Assembly: GCA_020747065.1 (NCBI GenBank)
Contig: JAGMVK010000002.1
Coordinates: 1,612,001 to 1,676,000, forward strand
DNA from: Cadophora sp. MPI-SDFR-AT-0126
Lineage: Eukaryota; Ascomycota; Leotiomycetes; Helotiales; Ploettnerulaceae
Reading direction: 5' to 3'
DNA length: 64,000 nt
The translations under genes were made by a program, and so were the position numbers. Positions within the stretch are counted from its first letter, which is position 1, and each line of letters begins with the position of its first letter. Under the pieces are notes generated by a model, which worked only from the letters and a program-made list of their open reading frames with translations, was not told the origin of the DNA and did no database searches. This document shows positions 52,501-64,000 of the stretch, in pieces.

Positions 52501-55431
52501 CTCACTTGCATGAGAGTAGTAAATGACTGAGCTTCGGGTGTCCAGGTGTCCACCCCTAGGTCACGAAGCATTCGTTTTTTGTTTTTGTTTTTTTGGCTCC
52601 GTTGTGTCAGCCAACTCAGTGGAAGGTACCTCCGTAAGTAAATTGCTCTGCCTCGTACCAGCTTCTATCTTTCCATCTACCGTAGAAGTATGAGTGCCGC
52701 GATGCTCATTTCATGTCATGGCTGGCAGCTGAATCGAGATGACTGTTATTGATTCATTTCGGCTAGGGCAGGGCAGGGCAGGGCAGGGAAGACTGCAGCA
52801 CGGCGGATGAACTGCTCTTGTTCTTGATTTGGCCAGCAGCCGAATGATAATGCTCGATGTTGTGCAGACGGCAACTCGCTTACCGACGTGACGACGCCGT
52901 GCCTAAGTGGTTGAGCAATGGCCCATTTCTCCATTATTCCATACTATCCCATCCCGCTGGGTTGAGGTCGGCGACTTCAAGCGACTAATGCAAGCCGCCA
53001 GCGCCACTGATTTGACCCAGTGGAATTTGATCTGCAGCGGTTTTCTTGGAGCACCCGCCCGCACCCTTCTTGTTCTGGTGCTTCTTGTTCCGCTTGTGAC
53101 ACCTCCGCACCCTCTTGATTCCGGCCTTCTCTTCCCGTCTCTGATCATGACTCGTGAGTCGTGTTGAATAGCTGGAGCTGGGCTGGATTGCCAGCATTAA
53201 TATTGCCCCTGCATTATCAAGAAACGGCGGGGCGTCGCTGAGGAGACAATCTGGCAAGCAACCAGCAAAAATGAAATTTGACAATAAAATCATGATCATT
53301 ATGGAAACCATGTTTGCCATGACCACTTAATTTTGGTTTTCCTAGATCGACTATTCGGACATGAAACTTACTGCCTCGACCCTTGCTCTTCTTCTATTCC
53401 CTGTGCATATCCACCTCTCATATGATCTCCGTTCCACTCTGCGGATCATCGACAATCCGACTGAAAATCAATATGGATCTCAGTGGGGTCTAGCTAGGGT
53501 GAAGAGGAGTAACATTGGCAGTGGGTACACCTGACTCTCGAAATTCTCCTCCTCGAAGGGACCTTGCTTCATTTTTTCCAAAGTCATCGGAATGTGCAAC
53601 ATCGTCTCAACTCAGCTCCCACAAGTCTGATTGTTTCAAATTACCATGCACGACTACAGATGAGCTTGTCGTGTTGATGAACGTCGCAGAGGTGAAAGGT
53701 ATGCATTTCGCTTTTAGAGGAAAGGGAAAAATATTGGTTCACACATTTGTGGCTGTGGAATATTTCCGGACTATTCTGGGAAAAAGCAACGGGTTCTGTT
53801 CCAGACCCCCTGTTTTCCTTGGTACAGGGTCCGATGCCGCCCGCGATCGTATCTCGGGCTTTAAGCTGATATAAAATAAAAATTCTTGATCGATTTCCGA
53901 TTCGGGATTGCCTACCTAGGTACCATTGCAAGAGCGGCTCTCCTAAACATTCCAAAGAAGCAAGCAAGGTCAGCAATCCCAACCGTGCAGCTGGGTCCAC
54001 CCGCTCGGATTCAAACCATCAATTAAGAATGCCATGTACCAAGTTTCACGGAGAATGCAGCTTGCGGCCCGGGGGGGAATTTGGGGAATCTCTAGTCGTC
54101 CCAGGATTGTGGTTAAGAAACGTTGTTGCACAGAAAGACAATAGATTTCTGTGGTCCCACGTTACCTCATTTCCAAGAGACTCCTAGAGTGAAGCACAGT
54201 CAAGATCGGCGAGAGTGTATTTAACATACCCGATGCTGCACTACCAATTCTGAGGACTTGGATGAGCCGATATACCATCACAGTATCAGAACATATCGTG
54301 AACACCAGGTCGACTGCAAGTGCTGCACTTTTCAGAATGAGGTCCACTTCCGCCATAAAATTCTGTACTTCGCCTTGCCGAAGAAACAGGAGAGCTTGGC
54401 AAGTATTTGGAATTGGTTCTCGAAGCATGTTCCATGCCTAGTAGTTTTCGACGCAACCTACCGTCTCCATGTCTTGTCTTCCGACTTCACGGCACTGGCC
54501 TAACGTTCATTAGCCTGTCAGTGTCTCAGTGCATCCATGGAATTCCGTCTGAGGGAGAGGACTTGCTTTTTGTGGATCTTGAATCGTATCTTAAACATTA
54601 TCGATCAACCCAAGAGTCGGGACAGATCGAAGTTTCTTTTCTCGCTCAAGCATCAACCAGGACAAAATATGGCATCTCAGCGTCGTCATTTGCGGTATTT
54701 CAATTTCCTTCTACAAAAACATCGGATCAAGCACAAGTGAATTGAAAGTCTGTTAGGTAAAATATACTTTTCTATTCATAGATATTGAGCTCTCCAAAAG
54801 GTGTCGTCTGTAAAGCCTGCTCGTCGACATGGTATCGGTGCTGAAATGGGTTGGTCGGGTAAGTGGTACTCAATAAGTGGCAGCATATGATCTATTTCTT
54901 CAAGGGGAGGAACACAGCATCGGTGTGCCAGCGCTTGGTGCTCTGCATGGCCTGAATACCCTGTGGATCCAGCGACATGGGAACCGAGTCTGCGGGGGTG
55001 GACGAGCTGAGCGTTGGTTTTGTTTCTCACTACAAGAGCTCAGTGGAGAACACGGTGAGACACTGCAAGTGCATACTGCATTGAAAGTCGAATGCGATGT
55101 AACGCTGCACTGTGCTGTCCCAGAGTGTGCTGTCAGTCTCAGTGTATCAAGGTAGCCCGGGATCTTCAAATCTGGTCGTGACGTTAGGAATTAGGATCGA
55201 AATGGACTGTGAACGAGGGAGATACCTTCTAATTTCCATCGTAGCTGGGAATGGACGGCCAACCAAGCATCGTTGACACACTGAATGCCTCCAGGTTGCT
55301 TTGAGATAGACATTAGTTGAGACGAGAATGGCTATGCTCGAAATCGTAAAAGATCTGTTGGACGTGGTGTGATGTAGTTTTAAGCTTCACGGAGAATTCC
55401 ACTCATGAAATGGGCAATATTACCTTCAACG
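49506..55431. other. Gene-poor interval, no recognised gene
   Basis: About 5.9 kb of normal base composition in which neither strand shows a recognisable protein or a chain of ORFs that could be spliced into one. GGGCA units occur at 52765-52789. The minus-strand ORF 54162-54428 (88 codons from an ATG, Leu/Val/Ala-rich) looks the most protein-like but I cannot name it. Decayed genes or non-coding transcripts are possible. Confidence 0.45.
52765..52789. repeat. GGGCA pentanucleotide repeat
   Basis: Consecutive copies of GGGCA, ending GGGAA. It is the same unit found in several other non-coding stretches of the window, but this one has no recognised gene next to it. Confidence 0.8.
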
Positions 55432-55873
55432 TCAGCGCGGCACCTCTTTAACGAGCGGAACCTGAGAATCTCGCACACCTGTCCTGGATTCGGCAACTGC
55501 TTTGTCAACAGGCTGGCTGTCAACTCCGTGCAGTAAGGTATGGCTGTGAAGCATCTGCTCCTGCAGTTGTTCGAGCAATTCCCTCTGAAGGATGACCAGA
55601 GCTTGGCCAGATTCCCAACATACCCCCTCGTGGCTCTTGTCCTTGACTGGGCTCAGGCGTGGGGATGATACTGGACTTGAGCCTCTCGATTGCCTCGCAT
55701 GTCTGACTTGCCAGATCGAAGTTGTCAAGTCTCATCTCCAAAGTTTGTTCTTCAGGCCTCTTCTCTTCACTGCCCCTTTCAGTCTGTTGATGTCTGGTCC
55801 GACAGCTGGCTAGCAAGTGACTGACAACGCGGGTGGCACAAAAGCCAATGGCTCGCTTCGATGGCACACCCAT
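55432..55873 (-). pseudogene. Unrecognised ORF pair, possibly a broken or spliced small gene
   Basis: Two overlapping minus-strand frames have protein-like content. The first starts at an ATG at 55873 (MGVPSKRAIGFCATRVVSHLL) and contains EEQTLEMRLDNFDLASQTC. The second overlaps it in another frame, carries an amphipathic LQRELLEQLQEQML stretch and ends at 55432. A frameshift or a short intron would be needed to join them. The reading frame upstream is closed by a stop right before the ATG. I do not recognise a family. It could be a lineage-specific gene, a remnant, or chance. Confidence 0.25.
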
Positions 55874-58800
55874 GCTACTTGATGCTCATGGCCATGGGTC
55901 AACATTAACTCTGAACCCGCAGACCGCACCACTGCCCTGGACTACCAATTTATCTCCCTGTCGTTTCTCCTTCTCGTGGCTTGACCACAAGTGGTGATAA
56001 TTGACGACGCCCACCAGGGTAAACCACTCGGTGGCTTGCGCTCCCCAGCGTAAAACACGGGCTCATCCGCTCGCTGGGATTTGCGTTACAACAATGCAGT
56101 CGGAACCCTACCAAACAAATAAAAACACGCTACGAGGTAAATTTATTACTTGGGTACTCCAAGCCCAGGCAAGTAGAGGGAAACCCTGGTGTCCGAGAAT
56201 AGACCTCGCCTTTTGAGCCTTGCTATGGGGTCCCTGTCCTTAAACAACCCAATCTTTTTGATCAAGTCAATGCTGAACTACGGAGGTAAACAATGCAGAG
56301 AGAAAGATCTGGGCCTCTGAGAGTGGGGAGAGACACTGGTTACCAACCTGGCGTCATGCTCTCCTTTCCTCTCAGCCTTCCGGGCAGTGCAAAACACCAT
56401 CCAGGAGGGTTAGATGTTGCAACTGCAACTCTGCCAGATACGCGAATGGCTGCTGACTTCCCAGATATTCCACACAAATCTGTGCTCGGTAGTAGACGAG
56501 CATACTCTTCTGTATCCTAATCCTCGCTCATCGCAGATTATTTCTCAAAAGTTACAAAAGCTACAAAAGTACCACAAGGTGTCGATCCGGATTATTATGT
56601 AAAGTCTTCCCTCCGGGCCCATCGCTCGAAGGAGCAAGGACACACACGGCCCACTCGGGATTAGATCGACGGATGGTCCGTCCCAAAATCTCGCGAATCT
56701 CACGAAACGGCCGCCAAATGAGCTCAGACTTTTTAATTTAGTTAGGCTACCCTGCCCTGCTCTGCCCTACCCTGTCGTTCAGGCGGCGCTTGAACCAACG
56801 AACACCCCGAATGGAATGAGGAATGTTTGATTATTGGACGCAACGATCATTGCGTACTGGGTCCCTTGGCTCGGCTCGACTCAAAAGGAGTGAGTACTGG
56901 TGCTCCGTGGACTCGTCGTTCCACAGTCATTAATTGGCAGCCGCCAGGAAGCCGCCAGGAAGGCATGCTCTACATGCTGCTGCAGGAAGGATGAAATGAT
57001 CTCATTCGTCAGAATCCGTCGAGGTGCTGGGTAAAGGGATTCTCCGTCTGATGATATCCCGAAGTCTGCCCGCCGTCCTCGAGACCAAGCCAAAGAGTTC
57101 ATGTTCATGATAGGCAAGTCGGTATTCTCATATCATGCAGGGAGGATGGTCTAGGCGAGGGATCATAACGGCCTGGAGCTTCAGCTGGTGGACATGCATT
57201 TTGCACTTCTGTTTGCTGGGTCGGATGCGTCGGACCCCTGCAAAGCCACCTTCTCGAATCCCCATCAACCCGCGTCTCTATCCTCTCAGTCACTGCTGTG
57301 TTATTCGCAATATCGCTGTGTTGATGGACGAATGTAGACTCGGTCACTCCCCGAAAATTACATCGAAAGCCATCTGATAGGCTAGATTACGAGACTAACC
57401 AGCCTTATTGTTTCACTCCAGACTGGGGATTGTTATCATCCGAGCCTCGAGTGACCTTCTCCAGCTGAAAGACCTCTCCTCACTAAGCTGAAAGCCGGCA
57501 TAGTGATATCTCCGACGACGAGAAATACGGATGTTAGAAACAATGGCTCCCGGGCGGGCAGTGAACTTGTACGGGTGTGCTGCTAAAGCTGGTTCAATTT
57601 TTCTTGTTCGCACGTGCAGAGAAGGCATAGCCTATCGAGGCTGCAGCTTCAGACTACTGTGCTGAATATGGATAGGTATGAGTCTGCTCTCTATTGGAAC
57701 CGCAAGCATTGATGTGGTTATCCTCCTCCTTGCTCGGTTCTGTCTCGATTGCTTCATCGTCAGGATCCAATTTGCGCTCTGGGCCATTTACGCCACTTGC
57801 CGTGCATGTCTTCCTCTCGACAAAGGCTCTGAAAGAGACCAGTTACGCATCATCCGAGACCTGCAGCACCAGGCGGCTCGAACGTTTCCTTAGGGATCGC
57901 CCATGGAAGTGAGACCTGCTCAATCACATCGACCAAGACAACTCTTCCCCTCCACTGTGCAGGTTATGCATCCATGAAAGGGTCATCACAGACGGGAATC
58001 TTGCAGCGAATCATTCGACCGCATGTTCAGCAGTCTCGAGCCTTTGAAATTAGCCAGTAATGGATGATCTCTCGCCCAGAGCTGTCGTACTCGTTCCGCG
58101 ATTCGTGAATGTTTTCAGATCTGATAGGGCATGTCGAGCTTCTCAAGATCACTGGGTATGTCTGATAGTCATGGATCGTGACAAGCTTATGGGATAAATG
58201 TAGTAACCAGCACGGAGTTTTTACCTGCTAGGGATGTACAATTCGTGGTTTGGATTTTGTTGTGCAATACTTGCACCTATACATGCTCAAGTCACAGCTT
58301 TCATGGCTGAGCATCATATTTCCAGCATGCATTTTCAGGTGGATTTATTCATGTTTCTCTGCCAGTTCCAGTGTACAGGATCTTTGACATGATGCTTATA
58401 CTACTCTGGTATTTCGTTAGACTTCCTTCCCTGCCCGGGTAGTCACAAGCCATTTGATGCTGATATGTATCGTTTACGTCCAACTCTTCTCGGGCAAGGT
58501 GCTTTGATAGGATGACCTTTCTGGTAAAAAATGGAATGAATGGCAGGCCTGTGTAGAAAGGACACGATACGCGTTTACACCAAATCCTCTGACGCTCATA
58601 CAGTCTCTTCAAAGGTGTGACTTAACTAGCGTAAGTTCCGTTGTACTTTGAGGATCACAACCATTTTGTTTCGTGAAGCAGTCACAAAATATGGCACTTC
58701 ACGTCCGGTTTCTTGCTTCTCGGAACCGCCTCCATTCAAGGTCCAAAAACTCCGTACAGGAAAGAATATTGTCGAATCTATGTCAACCCAATGAAAGGTC

Positions 58801-61800
58801 ATTTTCGTAATCAAATTGACCATTTCCATAATATTGCACATATTCCGCTGCTACGCAGATGCCACCACAACCAGCCCTTACCAATTGGGCCTTCTTAACA
58901 GAATCTACATAACTTCACTGGCTATTTTACACCAGCGTGGCGCAGATCTCTCATGTACCCCGCTGATAGTGCTTCCAGACCATGGGATCACTATTGGTTG
59001 TTACAATCCAAGAATTACTCCGACTGGTGCCGTGCTGTCAACGACTCCATGTATTGAAAGCATGCTCGCTCGGAGGCGAGTCAAGGAGTGTGAAGCAACA
59101 CTTCGCAGCATTTCCGGTAACACCGTCCAAACATGAGAACAATGTTTGAGTGAGAGGTGAGATAAAGCAACCAGCATTGGAATATAATATTTTCATGATT
59201 TTTACTCTATCCCTGATCAACAATTACGCCGACTTACTCATGGTGTGTCGGGACATCTTTGTTGAGATTGAAGTGACCTCAGAGCTAACATTGCAGTCGC
59301 CGAGATTAGGCATCGATGTCAATTTATCATATACCATCACATACATTAATTGGTTTTCGATGGCCACCATCAGCCATCCTTATCTGTTTCTTCTCTGGGT
59401 TTCTTCCCTAGTAATCAACATTCTGCGAGTCTCTTAAGCCGCTCGCTTGTCTTCGAGCTCCCCCTACATGTTGATATTTCGCACGCTTGGCACCGCAAAA
59501 AAATACTTGAAGTACCGATTGCTTTTTCCGTGAAGGGTATCTGCATCTCTCTGCACTCGTTAGGTAGGGAGTTGTCTCCGTCATCTAGGAGACTGTTGGA
59601 CCCCGAATGGGCATGGTCGTTGCGAGGCATTGGTTGACAGAGATACAATGCCCAGGACAGAGAGAATCTCATGGTACTCAGGTCCAAGACGTATGGGTTT
59701 CCCAATGTATCGAAATGGCGTTCCCAGTTATACCGTCCGCTTCATTGGCAGGGACAGTTTCTCATGTAGGTGGAGGAAATGACTGCGGGCTTCCTTCAGC
59801 TCTGAGTCACTCCTTCTATATTCTATACCAGCTGCACGGGGACTGCATGATCTTGGTATTGCAGTTATGACCCAGTGATGGTGTACTCCGTTCGATCTTC
59901 CCCCTGCTAAGTATTCTCCAGAGCTGCCTTTTTATGATGTAAGCCGCGTAGCACATCTTTTATGTCGAAGTTCTCTCAGTCAGGCTTCGTGAACATAACC
60001 CGCCAAAGAATGCACCGCGAATTATCTCGGCTCTCGATACTCAGTCGTCGTCGTGCGGGTTTGACATTAGTGAGGAGAACACAAAAATAGTCCCCAGATA
60101 GTGTCAGCACACTTCACGAATTGAAGCCGAAGACTCAACACACGGGAGGACAACTTACGCGACGCATGGGGCCGAAGCACTGTGTATAGATGGAAAAGCT
60201 ATCGAAATTGTACCGACTGAGTTCGGGTGTTTTCTTATTAGCCAACCACCTTGCTGGTGGCTCGTCATCCTCGGCTTGAAGTCGAGGTCTCCGTTTGGAA
60301 TGAACCAGGGCCAATGGTCGTCATCATCATACTGTCCCTGGCCGAGGCGATTGTTGAAGCTGGCTGTAGCAGATTGACGGATAAGAGGTCATCCATGGTC
60401 TAGCGGGTCCAGCCACTCATCCACTTTGAATATTCTACGGCTGTAGGAACTTTTCAGACAGCCAATTGCGGTGAATTAAATATCTTCTGAAAGCCCAGAG
60501 CCTAAATTGTTCAGGAGCATGGGTAAACACATACCCAGCAGCTGCTGGACTCCGGTTGTGCTTGGAATACTCCTTCACGAGTAGTCGCATGGCATCGATG
60601 GTAAATTCCCAAGGGTCAATTTGTCCCCTAGATCCCATACTAATCGAATATCCGGGAAACTAAATGCTGGGCTCTTGATATCATCTTTGATAAGGAATGG
60701 AAATCGAATGGTTTCGTGACAGGTATGTATATTACCCGTCCTAGCCCACCTCTTGAAGACAGAGACGTCTTCGTATTTGGCTTCTGGAGATTGATCTCGC
60801 TCTGGTGTGACCCGGCGGCTTTTTTATACAGCATGCCGTTAAATATCCGGATGAAGCATCCGAGCAGAGCCTTGTGGCAACTGACTTGTCTCTCCTTTGA
60901 ACCGACGAGTAGAGTTACAAAAGTAGAAGAACCCGAAGCCCCGGGACAGAGTGTTAGTGGTCTGAGTGTTCAAAAGGGAAGAGTCTTCGCGTACAGCTTT
61001 GCAACCTCTTCGAAGTGCGCTTTGGAAAGCTTGTAAAGGTCGCGATCCTCGCTAGCACTAACCCCCCGCCCCCTACATGGAACACAATGCATTTCACAGC
61101 TTCTTTACAGGCACCTTCCGATTCCTAAATTTGGTGGTGTATGCGTTTGTCGGTTGCGTCGCCCAGATTGCTAGATAAGGAATGGGATAACGGAGGTGGA
61201 CGCGAGGAATCGAATGGAATGGATGGAGGTATTCATCGAGATGTGCCTTTTTATTGTCGTTTTGACTCGAATTTCTCACAACCGGCGACGAGGAGCGAAT
61301 GCAGAGTTTGGCCAGGGAGGAGCGGAGACCACGATGGAGAGCCTGAGAGACAGATTGGCAAGAAGAGTGCAACACCTTCAAGACATGTCAAGTTGATATG
61401 TGTTCCTGAATATCGTAAGGACCAGCAGTGTCGGTAGATCGGCATGAAAGGATGATGGAAATGAGGCTCATAAAGGAACGAAGAGACCGCAGGAGGGCGA
61501 CCCCTGCGAAACCTCAGCGAAAACGCTATTTGAAATCGGATACGCTTGCTTCCTAAAGTGGACAAATTGATTGATGCTATGTCTTAGCGCCATCTGACAG
61601 TCATTACTCCCAGTCCTCAGACAACGCCTCTGGGGACCCGATCTCCAGCTTGCCTTTAGACGTTTCCTCTCGACTTGACCTTTCTAACTATACCAGAAGA
61701 AAGACCCCACCGGTACAGTCTAGCCAATGGCTTCTATGGTATAGAAACCAGACGACCTGGTGGTAGTGACGTTCCATGAACGTCGTCTCTGGGTTTTGTG

Positions 61801-62450
61801 TGTCTTATATGCATGAAGCCATTAGTTAACTTGAATGCCCGGGTCCGCCGAAGAGGAATCAAGACTGTTCTGCTAGGTTGAAAGGATGACTTCCTTGGTT
61901 CGAGCCAACATGAAGAATATAGCTCTTCAAATCTTCCAACTGACTCTCTGCCCTTCTGGTAAACCCCCAGCAAATTCAGGTAGGATCAAGAGCCCTCGAC
62001 CCAAGAAAAAAAGGGAAAATGTTACGTATCCTGCGCATAGGTGTATAATAATCATCGAGGCGTCATTTCGAAAACACGTGCCATTGAATGGCATGAGCAA
62101 TGCCACTCCTGGTCCACAAATAGGGGTAAGTGGAAGTCTCCAAGAAGAAAGCAGGTATTCTCAGGATGAAGTAAAAGCAGAAAAGATAACAATTCGTCAT
62201 GAAGTTATCACCGCGAGAATACTTGAGGCTTTTCTCAAGTTCTGTGCACACACAACCTTTGTTCGTGTCATAATCTCGCGTTCAAAGCACTGGGCGTCGC
62301 GATCAACTGGCTGATTGTTAGTGCCGATGTAACCCTATTTGTTTTGCTACGCTCGGCCCGATAATGATTTTTCTCTACTAACCATTCAATCAATCAATGA
62401 ATGCATGTTTTAATCAAAGTAGCAAGAAAAGCACAATCAGGTGACATTGA
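55874..62450. other. Gene-poor interval, no recognised gene
   Basis: About 6.6 kb with only short ORFs on both strands. TGCCC-type repeats lie at 56750-56776. The minus-strand ORF 60435-60638 (67 codons, containing DPWEFTIDAMRLLVKEYSKH) and a plus-strand stretch ending at 61396 (LRDRLARRVQHLQDM) read like protein but are too short to call. I see no tRNA, rRNA or complete gene here. Confidence 0.45.
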
Positions 62451-62499
62451 AGAGCGCCACTTTTCGCCTGCCTTACCGAATGTAACCTTGCCTCTTCTT

Positions 62500-64000
62500 A
62501 CACATATATATCTTAATAATTCAATGATTTTTTAATAATACTACTTGAAAATTTTAAGAATAGCTTATGAACTAAAGATAAAACAAAAGAAGCTTATTCT
62601 AATGTAAAAATATTGAATTTAGATCTTTTATAAGAAAGGTAATAATCCTTTTATAATTCATACTAAAACTGATTACTTGTAATCCACAATTAATTCCTTT
62701 TTAAACTAATACACTTTAGTTCTAATAAATAGCTTTGAAAATAAGTCGGGAAGAGAAGCTATTATAACGACTCAACGGAAGTTTATTAATAGCTATAATA
62801 TAAAGTAGAAAAGATAAGGAGAAAAGAGGTTTTAAAAGAAATCTCGAGTTTAAGTATAGAAGGCGCGGCTATTAGTTTTATTATAATATTATATTTAGTT
62901 ATCTTCTGTAATTCTTAAGTTTTATAATTTATAATATATATATAATTACACGGACTATTTATTATATTATTTCTTTTTTTAAAGAAGGCTTATTTTTAAG
63001 CTATAAAAGAATTATTTCTAAGTCTTTAGTAATATTATTATATTATATTTTAGTCCCTTATAAGTATTATTATTCTTTAATTCCTATATTATAATCTAGT
63101 ACTCTAAGAGCTTTAGTAAGTCTAAGAGTATAAGGTTTTTTTTAATAGAAATCTCTAAGCTTATATAAATAAGTATAAAAGTCTATAATAGAGTAGAACT
63201 TAGAGTCTAAGTTAAGTCTTTTTTAATATACTTAGTAATATAATATATTATCTTATTTAAAGTAAATATCTAAGATATTCTAGACTTTTTATTCTTATTT
63301 TATATTAATAGTAATTATCTTTTCTTAATCTATTTAGATTTAGTTTAGTAAGAGATTATTATTATAGTACTATAGCTTATTAATAAAGAATACTAAATAA
63401 ATCTTAATAAATTTAAGTAAGTCTAATTAATAGAAGTAATCTTCTTTTTATAGGACTTAATATAAGCTAGCTTATTAGTTATTTATCTTCTTTTTTAGTT
63501 AGTAGATTTTCTAGTTCTTAGTAATTACTTAGATTTAGTCTCTTATTTTTTAATTAATTTTCTAATAAGATTTATTTATATCTTATTATTTCTTTTTCTA
63601 TTAGTCTTTTAAGAATTACTTAACTTTCTCTTATACTACCTTATATTATTTTATAAAAGTCTAAGCTTTAGTAATATTTATCTTTTTTATAATTATAAAT
63701 TCTAACTTAGATTATAGCTTATCTTAGTCTTAACTTATATATAGCTTATATTTATACTTAAGTTAATAAGAAGATATACTTAAGGACTTATAAAGTAGTA
63801 TTAAGTAAGTGTAATTTATTATTAGTAAAAGCTTAAACTAGTTATTTTAATAGTAATTTATAAAAAAGCAATGTCTCTAGTTTAAGTATTAATTTATAAT
63901 CTTAGTCTAGCTATTAGTCTAAGTATAATAAGCTATAAAGAGTTTAATCTTAATACTAAGGATCTAATAGAACTTATACTAGAAGAAAGAAATAAACTAG
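62500..64000. repeat. Left part of a second AT-rich RIP-like block
   Basis: From about 62500 to the window end the sequence becomes AT-rich with almost no CpA or TpG and with stop codons in all frames, like the block at 12955-31395. It contains many TATAAT/TTAGTAAT-type stretches and a few surviving CG-containing patches (for example AAGGCGCGGC near 62860). The element type cannot be told and the block continues beyond the window. Confidence 0.8.

Noticed and set aside
54000..54030. Possible tRNA B-box (GGTTTGAATCC on the minus strand)
   Set aside because: No cloverleaf with acceptor and anticodon stems could be drawn around it.

Overview
This is nuclear DNA of a filamentous ascomycete (Pezizomycotina). 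The genes carry short 44-125 bp introns with GT..AG ends and CTGAC-type branch sites. The gene set is typically fungal: a Zn(II)2Cys6 regulator, Kri1, a Rab5-type GTPase, an Scs3/FIT2 protein, Sec23, ribosomal protein L12, a GT41 O-GlcNAc-transferase-like protein and the conidiation regulator FlbD. GC-balanced gene blocks alternate with very AT-rich blocks in which CpA and TpG are almost absent. That is the signature of repeat-induced point mutation (RIP). A Leotiomycete-like genome with AT-rich compartments would fit, but this placement is inference only.

Layout. 1-2.9 kb: non-coding, with short tandem repeats. 2.9-12.85 kb: compact gene block: Zn2Cys6 regulator (+), KRI1 (-), Rab5/Ypt5 GTPase (+), FIT2/Scs3 (-), EXPERA/EBP-like membrane protein (+). 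KRI1/Rab5 and FIT2/EXPERA are divergent pairs; regulator/KRI1 and Rab5/FIT2 converge. 12.95-31.4 kb: AT-rich block without a usable reading frame, built of several decayed transposon copies (a pair of roughly 460 bp LTR-like repeats, inverted copies of a roughly 950 bp element, at least three copies of a longer element, and a 15 bp minisatellite). 31.4-33.85 kb: no recognisable gene. 33.86-47.14 kb: second gene block: SEC23 (+), RPL12 (+), GT41 O-GlcNAc-transferase-like (+), FlbD (-). 47.14-62.45 kb: about 15 kb of ordinary base composition with no gene I can recognise. It contains a striking cluster of microsatellites upstream of flbD and a few unconvincing short ORFs. From 62.5 kb to the end: the left part of another AT-rich RIP-like block.

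The genes do not form one pathway. Sec23 (COPII budding), Rab5 (early endosome), FIT2 (ER lipid homeostasis) and the EXPERA protein (probably ER membrane) all serve the endomembrane system. Kri1 and RpL12 belong to ribosome biogenesis and translation. FlbD and the Zn2Cys6 protein are transcriptional regulators. Splice models were built by eye from frame continuity, splice signals and conserved protein sequence; all spliced coding lengths are multiples of three. I see no convincing new system. The items most worth a second look are the structure of the AT-rich block, the pentanucleotide-repeat cluster upstream of flbD, and the 15 kb gene-poor interval.
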